Below, one piece after another: positions 32,034-39,872 of a DNA stretch of 64,000 nucleotides (positions within the stretch are counted from its first letter, which is position 1; each line of letters starts with the position of its first letter). The position numbers and the translations under genes were made by a program. The DNA is from Hominenteromicrobium mulieris (GTDB taxonomy: Bacteria > Bacillota > Clostridia > Oscillospirales > Acutalibacteraceae): the NCBI RefSeq assembly GCF_020687165.1, contig NZ_JAJEQC010000003.1; one strand, 5' to 3'. The notes under the pieces are model-generated. The model ran no database searches, had not been told where the DNA came from, and saw nothing but the letters and a program-made list of their open reading frames with translations.

Positions 32034-32212
32034 AAAGGCGTCTTTGTGGACGCCTTTTGGGAGACCCCCTAATTGGGTCTCCCACGAGGGAACAGTCCAC
32101 TGGACTGTTCCCTCTCCTGTCCTGATTTTATGGCAGGCAAAAGGATTTCGAGCTCTGCGGAGCTCGACCAAGGGTTTCACCCTTGGATTCCACAGCCTTT
32201 TGAAAAAGGCTG
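32034..32212. repeat. Array of six consecutive perfect hairpins downstream of glpK
   Basis: Within 179 bases there are six back-to-back inverted repeats: 32034-32057 (AAAGGCGTC arms), 32059-32083 (GGGAGACCC), 32086-32114 (14-bp arms GAGGGAACAGTCCA, almost no loop), 32148-32167 (TCGAGCTC), 32168-32186 (CCAAGGGT) and 32193-32212 (CAGCCTTTT). No open frame is plausible. Similar CCAAGGG and CCTTTTGAAAAAGG hairpins recur between genes in other Ruminococcaceae-type genomes from memory, so it may be an interspersed repeat family; that is not provable here. Confidence 0.8.
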
Positions 32213-32252
32213 GCGAAAACTTTTACGTCGCTTCGCTGTGCTTAACTTTGGC

Positions 32253-33758
32253 TTAATCCAAACCGTCCGCCCAGCCCATGGATCTTTCCACGGCCTTATG
32301 CCAGCGTTTCAGCGCTTTTGCTTCGCTGCCTGCTGCCGTTTGCGGGTCATACGCATTTTTAAGCTTCCACACGGTTCTAAGCTCATCCAGCGATTCCCAC
32401 ACACCGACGGCCAACCCCGCCAGCATGGCAGAGCCGAGCGCGGTGGTTTCCAGACACTTCGGCTGTCTCACGGCGCAGTGCAATAAATCTGCCTGATACT
32501 GCATCAAAAAACGGCTTCTCGATGCGCCGCCGTCCACGCGCAGCTCGGAAATTTCCGTGCCGCTGCCCGCTTCCATAGCTTTCACGAGGTCATAGCTTTC
32601 ATACGCAATGCTTTCCAGCACAGCGCGGCAGATGTGCGCCTTAGACGTACCGCGCGTCACGCCGAGCAGTGCGCCCCGCGCATACATATCCCAGTACGGT
32701 GCACCAAGCCCTGTAAACGCCGGCACAAACACCGCGCCGCCTGCGTCCTCCACGGTCTCCGCAAGAAGGTCCGCTTCCTGCGGGTTCGCGATAAGCTTCA
32801 ACTCATCGCGCAGCCATTTGATGGCCGAGCCCGCGTTAAACGCACTGCCCTCAAGCGCATAGGTCGTCTCGCCATTCACGCACCAACCGATCGTCGTAAT
32901 AAGCCCCCGGTCGGAGAAAACCGGCTTATCACCCGTGTTCATCAGCACAAAGCAGCCCGTGCCGTATGTATTTTTCGCCATGCCCTTATCAAAGCAGCAC
33001 TGTCCGAACAGCGCGGCGTGCTGGTCGCCCGCAATGCCCGCAATCGGAATTTTCCTGCCGAGTATCGTTTCGGAGCACATGCCCACAATGCCGGAGGAGT
33101 CCACGACTTTCGGCAGCGCGTCACGCGGGATACCGAACACGTTCAGCATTTTCTCGTCCCAATCAAGCTTTTGAATGTCAAACAGCATGGTGCGCGAAGC
33201 GTTCGTCACGTCCGTCACATAGCTTTCGCCCTCTGTGAGCGAATAAATGAGCCACGTATCAATGGTACCGAAGCGTAGGCGATGCTCCTTCGCGAGCACT
33301 TTGGCCTTCGGCACGTTATCCAAAATCCACTTCATTTTGGTGCCGGAAAAATACGGGTCGATGATGAGTCCCGTCGTTTTATGAATGTACTCCTCAAGTC
33401 CCTCGGCTGTTAACCGCTCGCATTCCGGCGCGGTGCGGCGGCACTGCCACACAATGGCGTTGCAGATCGGGATACCCGTCTCGCTGTCCCACGCCACGGT
33501 GGTCTCTCTTTGATTCGTGATGCTGATGGCAGCGATGTCCTCCGCGGTGATCTCCGCCTCATGCACCGCCTGCCGCATGGCGTAAAGCTGCGTCTGCAAG
33601 ATCTCCACGGCATCGTGCTCCACATAGCCGGGCTGCGGGTAAATCTGCGTAAATTCGCGCTGTCCCATGCCCGCAATGCCGCCCAAAGCGTCAAACAACA
33701 CGGCGCGCGAACTGGTCGTGCCCTGGTCAAGCGATAAAATGTATTGACCGATTTTCAA
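32253..33758 (-). CDS. glpK: Glycerol kinase
   Basis: 501 residues, the standard length, starting at a TTG (33756-33758) eight bases after AAGGAGG; homology begins there (KIGQYILSLDQGTTSSRAVLFD). GlpK phosphorylates glycerol with ATP to glycerol-3-phosphate. FGGY-family features include the phosphate-1 loop DQGTTSSR, SITNQRETT, YFSGTKMKWILDN and the signature GGWCVNG-like GWCVNGETTYALEGS. Gram-positive GlpK is usually activated by PTS phosphorylation of a loop His, and GIAGDQHAALFGQ is present. No glpF or glpD is adjacent. It follows a gene of unknown function by 13 bases, after an ADP-ribosylglycohydrolase gene. Confidence 0.96.
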   Translation of the reverse strand: MKIGQYILSLDQGTTSSRAVLFDALGGIAGMGQREFTQIYPQPGYVEHDAVEILQTQLYAMRQAVHEAEITAEDIAAISITNQRETTVAWDSETGIPICNAIVWQCRRTAPECERLTAEGLEEYIHKTTGLIIDPYFSGTKMKWILDNVPKAKVLAKEHRLRFGTIDTWLIYSLTEGESYVTDVTNASRTMLFDIQKLDWDEKMLNVFGIPRDALPKVVDSSGIVGMCSETILGRKIPIAGIAGDQHAALFGQCCFDKGMAKNTYGTGCFVLMNTGDKPVFSDRGLITTIGWCVNGETTYALEGSAFNAGSAIKWLRDELKLIANPQEADLLAETVEDAGGAVFVPAFTGLGAPYWDMYARGALLGVTRGTSKAHICRAVLESIAYESYDLVKAMEAGSGTEISELRVDGGASRSRFLMQYQADLLHCAVRQPKCLETTALGSAMLAGLAVGVWESLDELRTVWKLKNAYDPQTAAGSEAKALKRWHKAVERSMGWADGLD

Positions 33759-33771
33759 GTTCAAGCCCTCC

Positions 33772-34290
33772 TTACCAACGGAAGAAATTGAGCCGGTGCT
33801 CCTTGCGGTCCTCCTGCTCTCTTGTGTTTGTGATGACTTTATACCGTACCACCCATTTCGGGTCAATATACTCCAAAATCGCCTGCGGCATTTTGTACTG
33901 GAACAGATGCCGCTGGTGCTTAAGGCTCTCCACCACACGGAGATGGTCCGAAGATTTCACATCCAAGCTGCCGACGATGATGGTGGAATAATCGTTCGGG
34001 TTCGTGTATTTGAAGTTGTCGAGAAAATCCGCCCAGTCGGTGTACTCGGTCAGCTTCACGTATTCGCGCGGGACATTGAGACGGATGCGCACCGCACCCG
34101 AAACGCGTCCGCCGGTATTCTGCTTTCTGCCGCGCACCACGCCGAATATGGGGCATTCGCAGTGCAGGTCGAGCATATCGATGAGCGCGGCGTACTCCTT
34201 CTTAAACGAAATACTGGGGCTTGCGCGGTAAATCTTGCCGCTTTGCAAAATACGCATCACGGCGCCGGACTGATATGTGTCAATAATCAT
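33772..34290 (-). CDS. Conserved protein of unknown function upstream of glpK
   Basis: 172 residues from ATG 34290 (AAAGGG upstream, rather distant). I do not recognise the family with certainty. The opening MIIDTYQSGAVMRILQSGKIYRA, a short CECPIFGVV segment and NVPREYVKLTEYTDWADFL loosely resemble DUF3841-type proteins. There is no signal peptide or membrane segment; the C terminus is basic (TREQEDRKEHR). Its stop lies 13 bases before the glpK TTG, so the two are probably translated from one message. The gene upstream encodes an ADP-ribosylglycohydrolase, which raises the possibility of a linked ADP-ribosylation role, but nothing in the sequence proves it. Confidence 0.7.
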   Translation of the reverse strand: MIIDTYQSGAVMRILQSGKIYRASPSISFKKEYAALIDMLDLHCECPIFGVVRGRKQNTGGRVSGAVRIRLNVPREYVKLTEYTDWADFLDNFKYTNPNDYSTIIVGSLDVKSSDHLRVVESLKHQRHLFQYKMPQAILEYIDPKWVVRYKVITNTREQEDRKEHRLNFFRW

Positions 34291-34402
34291 GTTCTGATAA
34301 ACCCTTTCCCTTAAAAATCGCGGCGATCCCTGCGTCGCTCCGCCCGTTTCAAAAAAACACAGGCGGTTTTTCAATACCGAAATTCAAATATATGCGGAAA
34401 TG

Positions 34403-35194
34403 TTACTTTGTAGCCCAATCGTATAAAAAGCGGTCAAACTCGCCGACCTTGCGCTTATCGGGCTTGATAAGGTAGCGTTTTAAAAGATCCTTTTCGTTTT
34501 CCACCGTCCGCTTATAGTATGCGCCCGCAATGCCGCCCGCAATGCACGCCACGGTGTCGGTGTCGCACTTCACGCTGAACACATTGCGGATGCAGCTTTC
34601 CCAATCCTCGCTTTCCATAAAGCAGCGGAACGCAAGCGGCATGGTCCCCTCCGCCGTAGCATCAAACTTCGCCTTCGGCCGGTACGCCCACAGCGGCTTA
34701 TGCACGGGGTATTCAAACTCTTTGTTAAAGTATTTTTTCAGGTCCTTTTTGCGCTCGCCGTGCAGCGCAAGGTAAATGAGCCCCGCGGTCGCAACGGCGG
34801 CTTTCAGGCCCTCTATGTGGTTGTGTGTGCACATGGCGCTGTTTTTCGCTTCTTCCTCCACCTTTTCCAGCGTATCAAAGTGGTAAGCGATGTAACTGAC
34901 GCGCATGGCCGCGCCGTTGCCAAAGCTGCCGTAGCCCGTTTCGGCATGTCCGTCCAGCCAGCGCTGAAACATCGTGCCGTACCCCACGTCTCTGTACATA
35001 CGCCCGAATTTGCCATAAGCCTTTGCATAGCTGACGTCATTTAAAAGCGCGTATTTCGTCGCGATGGTCAGCACCGTATCGTCCGTGAAAAAGCAGTTGT
35101 TTCCAAAAAGCTCCACCTTTTTATAGTTGAACCCGCTCGGTTTGCTGAACTCAAACCGCGAGCCGGCAATGTCTCCTAAAATCGCACCGGTCAA
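34403..35194 (-). CDS. ADP-ribosylglycohydrolase family protein
   Basis: 263 residues from a TTG start six bases after GGAGGG; a longer ATG-started frame would include the -10 box TATACT at 35228-35233 and lacks a good ribosome binding site. The family removes ADP-ribose from arginine or other residues, or hydrolyses related ADP-ribose compounds, with two Mg ions. Motifs seen are GAILGDIAGSRFEF, FFTDDT (metal ligands), GNGAAMRV, HNHIEGLKAA and CDTDTVACIAGGIAGAYY (second metal site). All key Asp residues appear intact, so activity is likely. It heads an operon with an unknown gene and glpK. Confidence 0.9.
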   Translation of the reverse strand: MTGAILGDIAGSRFEFSKPSGFNYKKVELFGNNCFFTDDTVLTIATKYALLNDVSYAKAYGKFGRMYRDVGYGTMFQRWLDGHAETGYGSFGNGAAMRVSYIAYHFDTLEKVEEEAKNSAMCTHNHIEGLKAAVATAGLIYLALHGERKKDLKKYFNKEFEYPVHKPLWAYRPKAKFDATAEGTMPLAFRCFMESEDWESCIRNVFSVKCDTDTVACIAGGIAGAYYKRTVENEKDLLKRYLIKPDKRKVGEFDRFLYDWATK

Positions 35195-35227
35195 TCGGAT
35201 CCCTCCATTCCCTGCATGATCGGTTTC

Positions 35228-35233
35228 AGTATA
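35228..35233 (-). promoter_or_regulatory. Probable -10 box of the ADP-ribosylglycohydrolase-glpK operon
   Basis: TATACT on the minus strand, about 34 bases before the TTG start. The sequence 17 bases further upstream (TGGAAA) is a poor -35 box, so the promoter may need an activator or be weak. Confidence 0.5.
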
Positions 35234-35303
35234 CCATGTTTTTTCTTCTGTTTCCACATATTTTTGTGAAAAAGTTCCGACTTTGAACAGCTTTTTGATT
35301 CTT

Positions 35304-35332
35304 TTGACTTTTTTCGCCGAATACGGTATGAT
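35304..35332 (+). promoter_or_regulatory. Promoter of the small lipoprotein gene
   Basis: Plus strand: TTGACT (35304-35309), 17 bases, TATGAT (35327-35332), 35 bases before the start codon. Confidence 0.8.
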
Positions 35333-35367
35333 ATAGTTTAAGATAAGCTCATAAAGAGGTGTTCAAA

Positions 35368-36015
35368 ATGAGAAACGCAAAACGGCTTTTGGCGGCGCTT
35401 CTGCTCGCTGCGGCACTCATCTTTTCCTCGGCATCGTGCGGCGGGCAGACCGAAACGGCAAGCGAAGCGCCTGCCGCCGCGTCTTCCGAACCGCAGCGGG
35501 ATTACACCGTGCAGATCTCCAAGGACACCCTGCGCCGCACAGGGCTCGACATCACCGCCGCGGCGCACCGGCTGGGGCTTACAAACGTCACCACAAATGA
35601 TGACGGCTCCTGCACGGTAGAAATGACAAAAGACGAGCGCGATGCCGTCTGCGCCGCGCTGAAGGAAAGTCTGCACGAGCAGATCATCGCTTTGCCGGAG
35701 GACGGCACGTGGCCGTTTATAAAAAGCGTCACGCTTTCCGAAGACGGCCGCAGCGCCGAAATTCTGAGCACCAAAGACCTGTATAAACCGGAGCGCGACA
35801 ACGCCGCTGCGCAGGCCGTGTACATTCCCGCGCTGCTCTACGCAGCGTTTACGGGCGAGGATGCAGAAAGCTTCACGGTGCACTTCACCGTAAAAGACGA
35901 AACGACCGGCGATGTGCTGGGCGCGTTCGATTACCCCGCCGCAGAGCCGACCGCTTCCGAAAGCGATGCAAGCGGCACAGAAAGCACCGCTCCCTCACCC
36001 GACACCGCAGAATAA
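35368..36015 (+). CDS. Hypothetical lipoprotein
   Basis: 215 residues from ATG 35368 (AGAGGTG six bases upstream); a GTG three codons earlier is part of that ribosome binding site. Residues 1-24 are a lipoprotein signal with Cys24 in SSASC. A short Ala/Ser/Glu linker follows, then a folded region of about 150 residues with mixed alpha/beta character, and an acidic Ser/Thr/Glu/Pro-rich tail (from about residue 190). No known domain was recognised. It is expected to be anchored on the outer membrane face. It is monocistronic, with promoter at 35304-35332 and terminator at 36024-36074. Confidence 0.78.
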   Translation: MRNAKRLLAALLLAAALIFSSASCGGQTETASEAPAAASSEPQRDYTVQISKDTLRRTGLDITAAAHRLGLTNVTTNDDGSCTVEMTKDERDAVCAALKESLHEQIIALPEDGTWPFIKSVTLSEDGRSAEILSTKDLYKPERDNAAAQAVYIPALLYAAFTGEDAESFTVHFTVKDETTGDVLGAFDYPAAEPTASESDASGTESTAPSPDTAE

Positions 36016-36023
36016 GCCGCATA

Positions 36024-36074
36024 CAAAAAACGGAGCCGCACAGGTTTATCACCCATGCGCGGCTCCGTTCTTTT
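36024..36074. terminator. Bidirectional terminator between the lipoprotein and MATE genes
   Basis: AACGGAGCCGC (36029-36039) pairs with GCGGCTCCGTT (36059-36069); an A-rich run precedes and a T-rich run follows, so it can end transcription from either side. Confidence 0.88.
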
Positions 36075-37495
36075 TACTTTTTCGCCTGTGCAAGCTCGCC
36101 CATTTCTTTGTGTTTTAATTCGCGCCAGACGGTGCACAGCATCGTAATGTAGCACGCGCCGCCGCCCACAAAGTTCGAGATAGCCTCCGCCCAGAACACA
36201 CCGTCCACACCGACAGCAGGGATCTGCGGCAGCAAAAACGTCAACGGAATGACGATGATGACCTTGCGGAGCAGTGAAAAGAAAATCGCCTGCTTTGCGC
36301 GACCCATCGCCTGCACAACATACTGCGCCGACATTTGCAGCGCCATCATAAAGCACCCGAAGAAATAAATGTGCATGGCGTGCGTGCATGTTTCGAGCAA
36401 CTGCGGGTCGCCGTTAAAAAGCTGAATAAACACGTGTGGGAACAGCCTTAGCACGAGCCATACAAGCACCATATAGCTAAATGAAACGACCGTCGTGAAC
36501 ACAATCACGCCGCGCACGCGCTTATATTTCTGTGCGCCGTAGTTGAAGCTGACCACCGGCGCCGCGGCAGATGTCACACCGTTTACCGGCGTATATGTCA
36601 CTTCGCGAATGGAGTTGATGACCGTCATGACCGCGACGAACAGGTCGCCTCCGTGTTGCGAGAGCATCGCGTTGCACGCCACCTGCACAGCGCTCGACGT
36701 AAAGCCCATGATAAAGCCCGAAATGCCAAGCGAGGTGATCTTGCCGATGAGCTTTGCCTGCGGGCGCATGCGCTTTAACTCCAAACGAAACAGCGTACGC
36801 TTACCGAGCAGGAAGCGCACCACCCACACGGCGGAAACGAGCTGCGAAAGCACCGTTGCAAGTGCCGCGCCCTGCACACCCATGTCGAACACAAAAATAA
36901 ACAGCGGGTCAAGCGCAATGTTCACCACTGCGCCGATAACGACCGTCAGCATGCCGCGGTTCGCAAAGCCTTGCGCATTGATGAACCCGTTCATGCCAAG
37001 CGAGACCATCATGAATACGCTGCCGAGCATGTAAATCGAAAGATAGCTGTCCGCATAAGGGTACGTCGCGTCGCTCGCGCCGAAGAGATACAGCACCGGC
37101 TTTTTGAGGAGCAGCACCACAATGCACAAAATTACGCCCGTAATGACGAGCATCGAGAACGTGTTGTTCATCACGTCTGCGGCGCGCTCACGCTGCTTTT
37201 CCCCCTCTTCGCCGCCCTGCTGTGCCGCACCGCGCGCCATAGAAAACAACGGCGTACCACCCGAGCCGAATAAATTCGCAAACGCCGTCACCATCAGTAA
37301 AATCGGAAACGTCACGCCGACGCCCGTCAGCGCATCCACCGATGTATCGGAAATATGCCCGATATACATGCGGTCTACGATATTATATAAGACGTTCACA
37401 AACTGCGCCAGCACCATCGGCACCGCAAGGCGCAGGACCGTTTTGGAAATCGGTCCCTTTGAAAAATCATCGTTTTTCTTTATATCTGCAGCCAT
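36074..37495 (-). CDS. MATE family efflux transporter (second copy)
   Basis: 473 residues with about 12 membrane segments. The opening GPISKTVLRLAVPMVLAQFVNVLYNIVDRMYIGHI and the FANLFGSGGTPLFSMARG block identify a MATE multidrug/oligosaccharidyl-lipid-type antiporter of the clostridial DinF-like branch. It differs clearly from the pump at 13329-14723. The stop codon abuts the bidirectional terminator. Promoter at 37531-37559. No regulatory gene is adjacent and the substrate is unknown. Confidence 0.93.
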   Translation of the reverse strand: MAADIKKNDDFSKGPISKTVLRLAVPMVLAQFVNVLYNIVDRMYIGHISDTSVDALTGVGVTFPILLMVTAFANLFGSGGTPLFSMARGAAQQGGEEGEKQRERAADVMNNTFSMLVITGVILCIVVLLLKKPVLYLFGASDATYPYADSYLSIYMLGSVFMMVSLGMNGFINAQGFANRGMLTVVIGAVVNIALDPLFIFVFDMGVQGAALATVLSQLVSAVWVVRFLLGKRTLFRLELKRMRPQAKLIGKITSLGISGFIMGFTSSAVQVACNAMLSQHGGDLFVAVMTVINSIREVTYTPVNGVTSAAAPVVSFNYGAQKYKRVRGVIVFTTVVSFSYMVLVWLVLRLFPHVFIQLFNGDPQLLETCTHAMHIYFFGCFMMALQMSAQYVVQAMGRAKQAIFFSLLRKVIIVIPLTFLLPQIPAVGVDGVFWAEAISNFVGGGACYITMLCTVWRELKHKEMGELAQAKK

Positions 37496-37530
37496 ACTTT
37501 TGCCTTTCCGAATTAAAAAATAGCAGTATC

Positions 37531-37559
37531 AGTATACAACTTTCGATAAATTTTGTAAA
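37531..37559 (-). promoter_or_regulatory. Promoter of the second MATE gene
   Basis: Minus strand: TTTACA (37554-37559), 17 bases, TATACT (37531-37536). Confidence 0.75.
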
Positions 37560-37584
37560 TGGAAAGCCTTAAAAAATCACAGAC

Positions 37585-37630
37585 AAAACGACCCCTTCGG
37601 TGGGCAAATTGCCGCGAAAGGGTCGTTTGC
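37585..37630 (-). terminator. Terminator of the GH3 glycosidase gene
   Basis: AAACGACCC (37586-37594) pairs with GGGTCGTTT (37620-37628) with further pairs inside. On the minus strand it is followed by TGTCTGTG, so the T-run is weak, but the stem is strong and lies 11 bases past the stop. Confidence 0.65.
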
Positions 37631-37640
37631 ATTTCCTTTA

Positions 37641-39740
37641 TTACAGCTTGAGTTCTACCGCAACCGGGCGGGTACCAAGCAGCTCCGCACTGCGGTCATC
37701 CGGCTGCGAGGTGCCGATGAAGAACGTGAAGCTGCGGCTGTCTACGCGGCGCGTGCCGGTGTCGTCCACAATTTCAAGCGCGGCCTTCGGCACGGTGATC
37801 TCGACGTCACACGTCTCATTTGCACCGAGTGAAACCGCCTTAAACGCACAAAGGCTGTGGTTGCGCACCGCGAATTCTGATTCATTGTCACGCACATAGA
37901 CCTGCAAAATCTCATGCACGGCACAGCCCTCATTTTTGACCGTCGCCGTAATCGTATAGTGCTCGCCGTCATCACGCATTTCGGCTTTCGTCACTTCCGT
38001 TTTACCGTAAGTGAGGCCATAGCCGAACGGATACAGCACGCCGCCCGTAAAGTAGCGGTACGTGCGGTTTTCCATCGCGTAATCCGTAAACGCGGGCAGC
38101 TCGTCGGAGTCGTTATAAAACGTCACGGGCAGCTTGCCGCTGAAGGAATACTTGCCGAACAAAAGCTCCGCAATCGCCTTGCCGCCGCGTGCACCCGGAT
38201 ACCAGCCCTGCACTACGGCGGAGAAGTTTTCCTGCGCAAAGCGCAAATCCATGGCGCTGCCGGTCATATTGATGAGAATGACGGGCTTGCCGGTCTTCGC
38301 GACAATCTCCATCAGCTTTCTTTGCGGCGCGGGCAGCAGCAAATTCGCCTTGTCGCCGGAGCCGACAGAATTGCTCTGGTCCATCTCCTCGCCCTCAAGA
38401 TTTTCATTGAGGCCCGTCACCAGCACCACAACGTCGCTGTGCTCCGCCACGGTCTCGGCTTCGGAAAGGCGGTCGCCGGGCAGGCCCAACCCCTCCACGC
38501 GGTCTTTGTAGAGGTGGCAACCCTCGGCGTACAGCACGCGCACGTCGTCGCCTACATAGTCCTGGATGCCCTCCAACACCGTGATATATCTTGACGCCGT
38601 GCCGTGGTAGTTGCCGATGAGCGCCATGCGGTCGTTCGCATTCGGGCCGATGACGCCGATCGTCTTGATTTTCGCTTTATCAAGCGGCAAAATGCCGTCG
38701 TTTTTCAGCAGCACAACGCTTCTGCGCGCGGCTTCCTCGCTGAGCGCCAAATGCTCCGGGCACTCCACGACCTCATAGGGAATGGAGTTGTATTCGCAGT
38801 TCTCGTCAAACTCGCCGAGCATAAAACGCGTGGTAAAGAGCCGCTCCGCCGCCGTCGTGATGTCGTCCTCGGTGATGAGCCCGTCCTCGAGCGCGCGCAG
38901 CAAATGCAGATATGTGTTGCCGCAGTTTACGTCACAGCCCATCTTAATGGCGAGCGCAGCGGATTCCGGCGCAGTGGTCGTGATGTGGTGGTGCAGGTGA
39001 AAATCGGAAATCGCCCAGCAGTCGGAGACAAAATGTCCCTGAAAGCCCCACTTGCCGCGCAGAATTTTGCGGATGAGCAGGTCACTGCCGCAGCACGGCT
39101 CGCCGAGCGTGCGGTTGTATGCGCCCATCACGGCCTCCACTTCGCCCTCTTTCACAGCGGCTTCAAACGCGGGCAGATACGTCTCCCACAAATCCTTCTG
39201 GCTCACCTCGGCGTCAAATTCGTGGCGAATGGCCTCCGGGCCGCTGTGCACAGCATAGTGCTTCGCGCACGCCGCGACCTTCAAATATTTCCCGTCACCC
39301 TGCAAGCCCTTGATGTACGCCACGCCGAGCTGCGCCGTGAGGTACGGGTCTTCGCTGTACGTCTCCTGCCCTCTGCCCCAGCGCGGGTCGCGGAACAGGT
39401 TGATATTCGGCGACCAGAACGTGAGGCCCTTATAAATATCGCGGTCGCCGTGCTTAGAAGCTTCGTTATACTTCGCGCGGGCCTCCGTCGCAACGACATC
39501 GCCGATTTTTCGGATCATCTCCGGGTCAAACATACTCGCCATGGCAACGGGCTGCGGAAACATCGTCGCCGTGCCGGCGCGCGCCACGCCGTGCAGCGCT
39601 TCGTTCCACCAGTTGTACGCCGGAACGCCCAGCCGTTCAATGGGCGGCGCATCAAATTTCAGCTGAGAAGCGCGTTCCTCTATCGTCATTTTGGAAACAA
39701 GCTCGTGCGCCAAAGCCTGCGCCTTTTTTCTGTCTCTCAT
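37641..39740 (-). CDS. Glycoside hydrolase family 3 protein (beta-xylosidase/beta-glucosidase)
   Basis: 699 residues. The N-terminal barrel has NWWNEALHGVARAGTATMFPQ (residues about 43-63), the block RDPRWGRGQETYSEDP, the Lys160-His161 pair (AKHYAVHSG) and the nucleophile Asp240 in FVSDCWAIS. The alpha/beta sandwich follows (VVLLKNDGILPL, GWYPGARGGKAIAELLFG), then a C-terminal fibronectin-III-like domain. The ALHGVAR..T..FPQ pattern is typical of GH3 beta-xylosidases, so plant xylan or other beta-glycosides are likely substrates. No signal peptide is present, so the enzyme is cytoplasmic and acts on imported oligosaccharides. It is a single gene with its own terminator and no sugar transporter adjacent. 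Confidence 0.92.
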   Translation of the reverse strand: MRDRKKAQALAHELVSKMTIEERASQLKFDAPPIERLGVPAYNWWNEALHGVARAGTATMFPQPVAMASMFDPEMIRKIGDVVATEARAKYNEASKHGDRDIYKGLTFWSPNINLFRDPRWGRGQETYSEDPYLTAQLGVAYIKGLQGDGKYLKVAACAKHYAVHSGPEAIRHEFDAEVSQKDLWETYLPAFEAAVKEGEVEAVMGAYNRTLGEPCCGSDLLIRKILRGKWGFQGHFVSDCWAISDFHLHHHITTTAPESAALAIKMGCDVNCGNTYLHLLRALEDGLITEDDITTAAERLFTTRFMLGEFDENCEYNSIPYEVVECPEHLALSEEAARRSVVLLKNDGILPLDKAKIKTIGVIGPNANDRMALIGNYHGTASRYITVLEGIQDYVGDDVRVLYAEGCHLYKDRVEGLGLPGDRLSEAETVAEHSDVVVLVTGLNENLEGEEMDQSNSVGSGDKANLLLPAPQRKLMEIVAKTGKPVILINMTGSAMDLRFAQENFSAVVQGWYPGARGGKAIAELLFGKYSFSGKLPVTFYNDSDELPAFTDYAMENRTYRYFTGGVLYPFGYGLTYGKTEVTKAEMRDDGEHYTITATVKNEGCAVHEILQVYVRDNESEFAVRNHSLCAFKAVSLGANETCDVEITVPKAALEIVDDTGTRRVDSRSFTFFIGTSQPDDRSAELLGTRPVAVELKL

Positions 39741-39872
39741 GGTAACCCCCCAAAAAGTTGTTAAAAAAAGTATAGCACGGTTTTATTCAAAAAGAAAGAT
39801 AAAAGTTTTATCTTCCGGATAAACGGACAACAAAAAGCGGCAAAACGAAGCCTGCCGCCGAAAATTTATAAT

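Noticed and set aside
37641..39740. Secreted glycosidase
   Set aside because: The N terminus (MRDRKKAQALAHELVSKM) has no hydrophobic signal sequence, so a cytoplasmic location is more likely.
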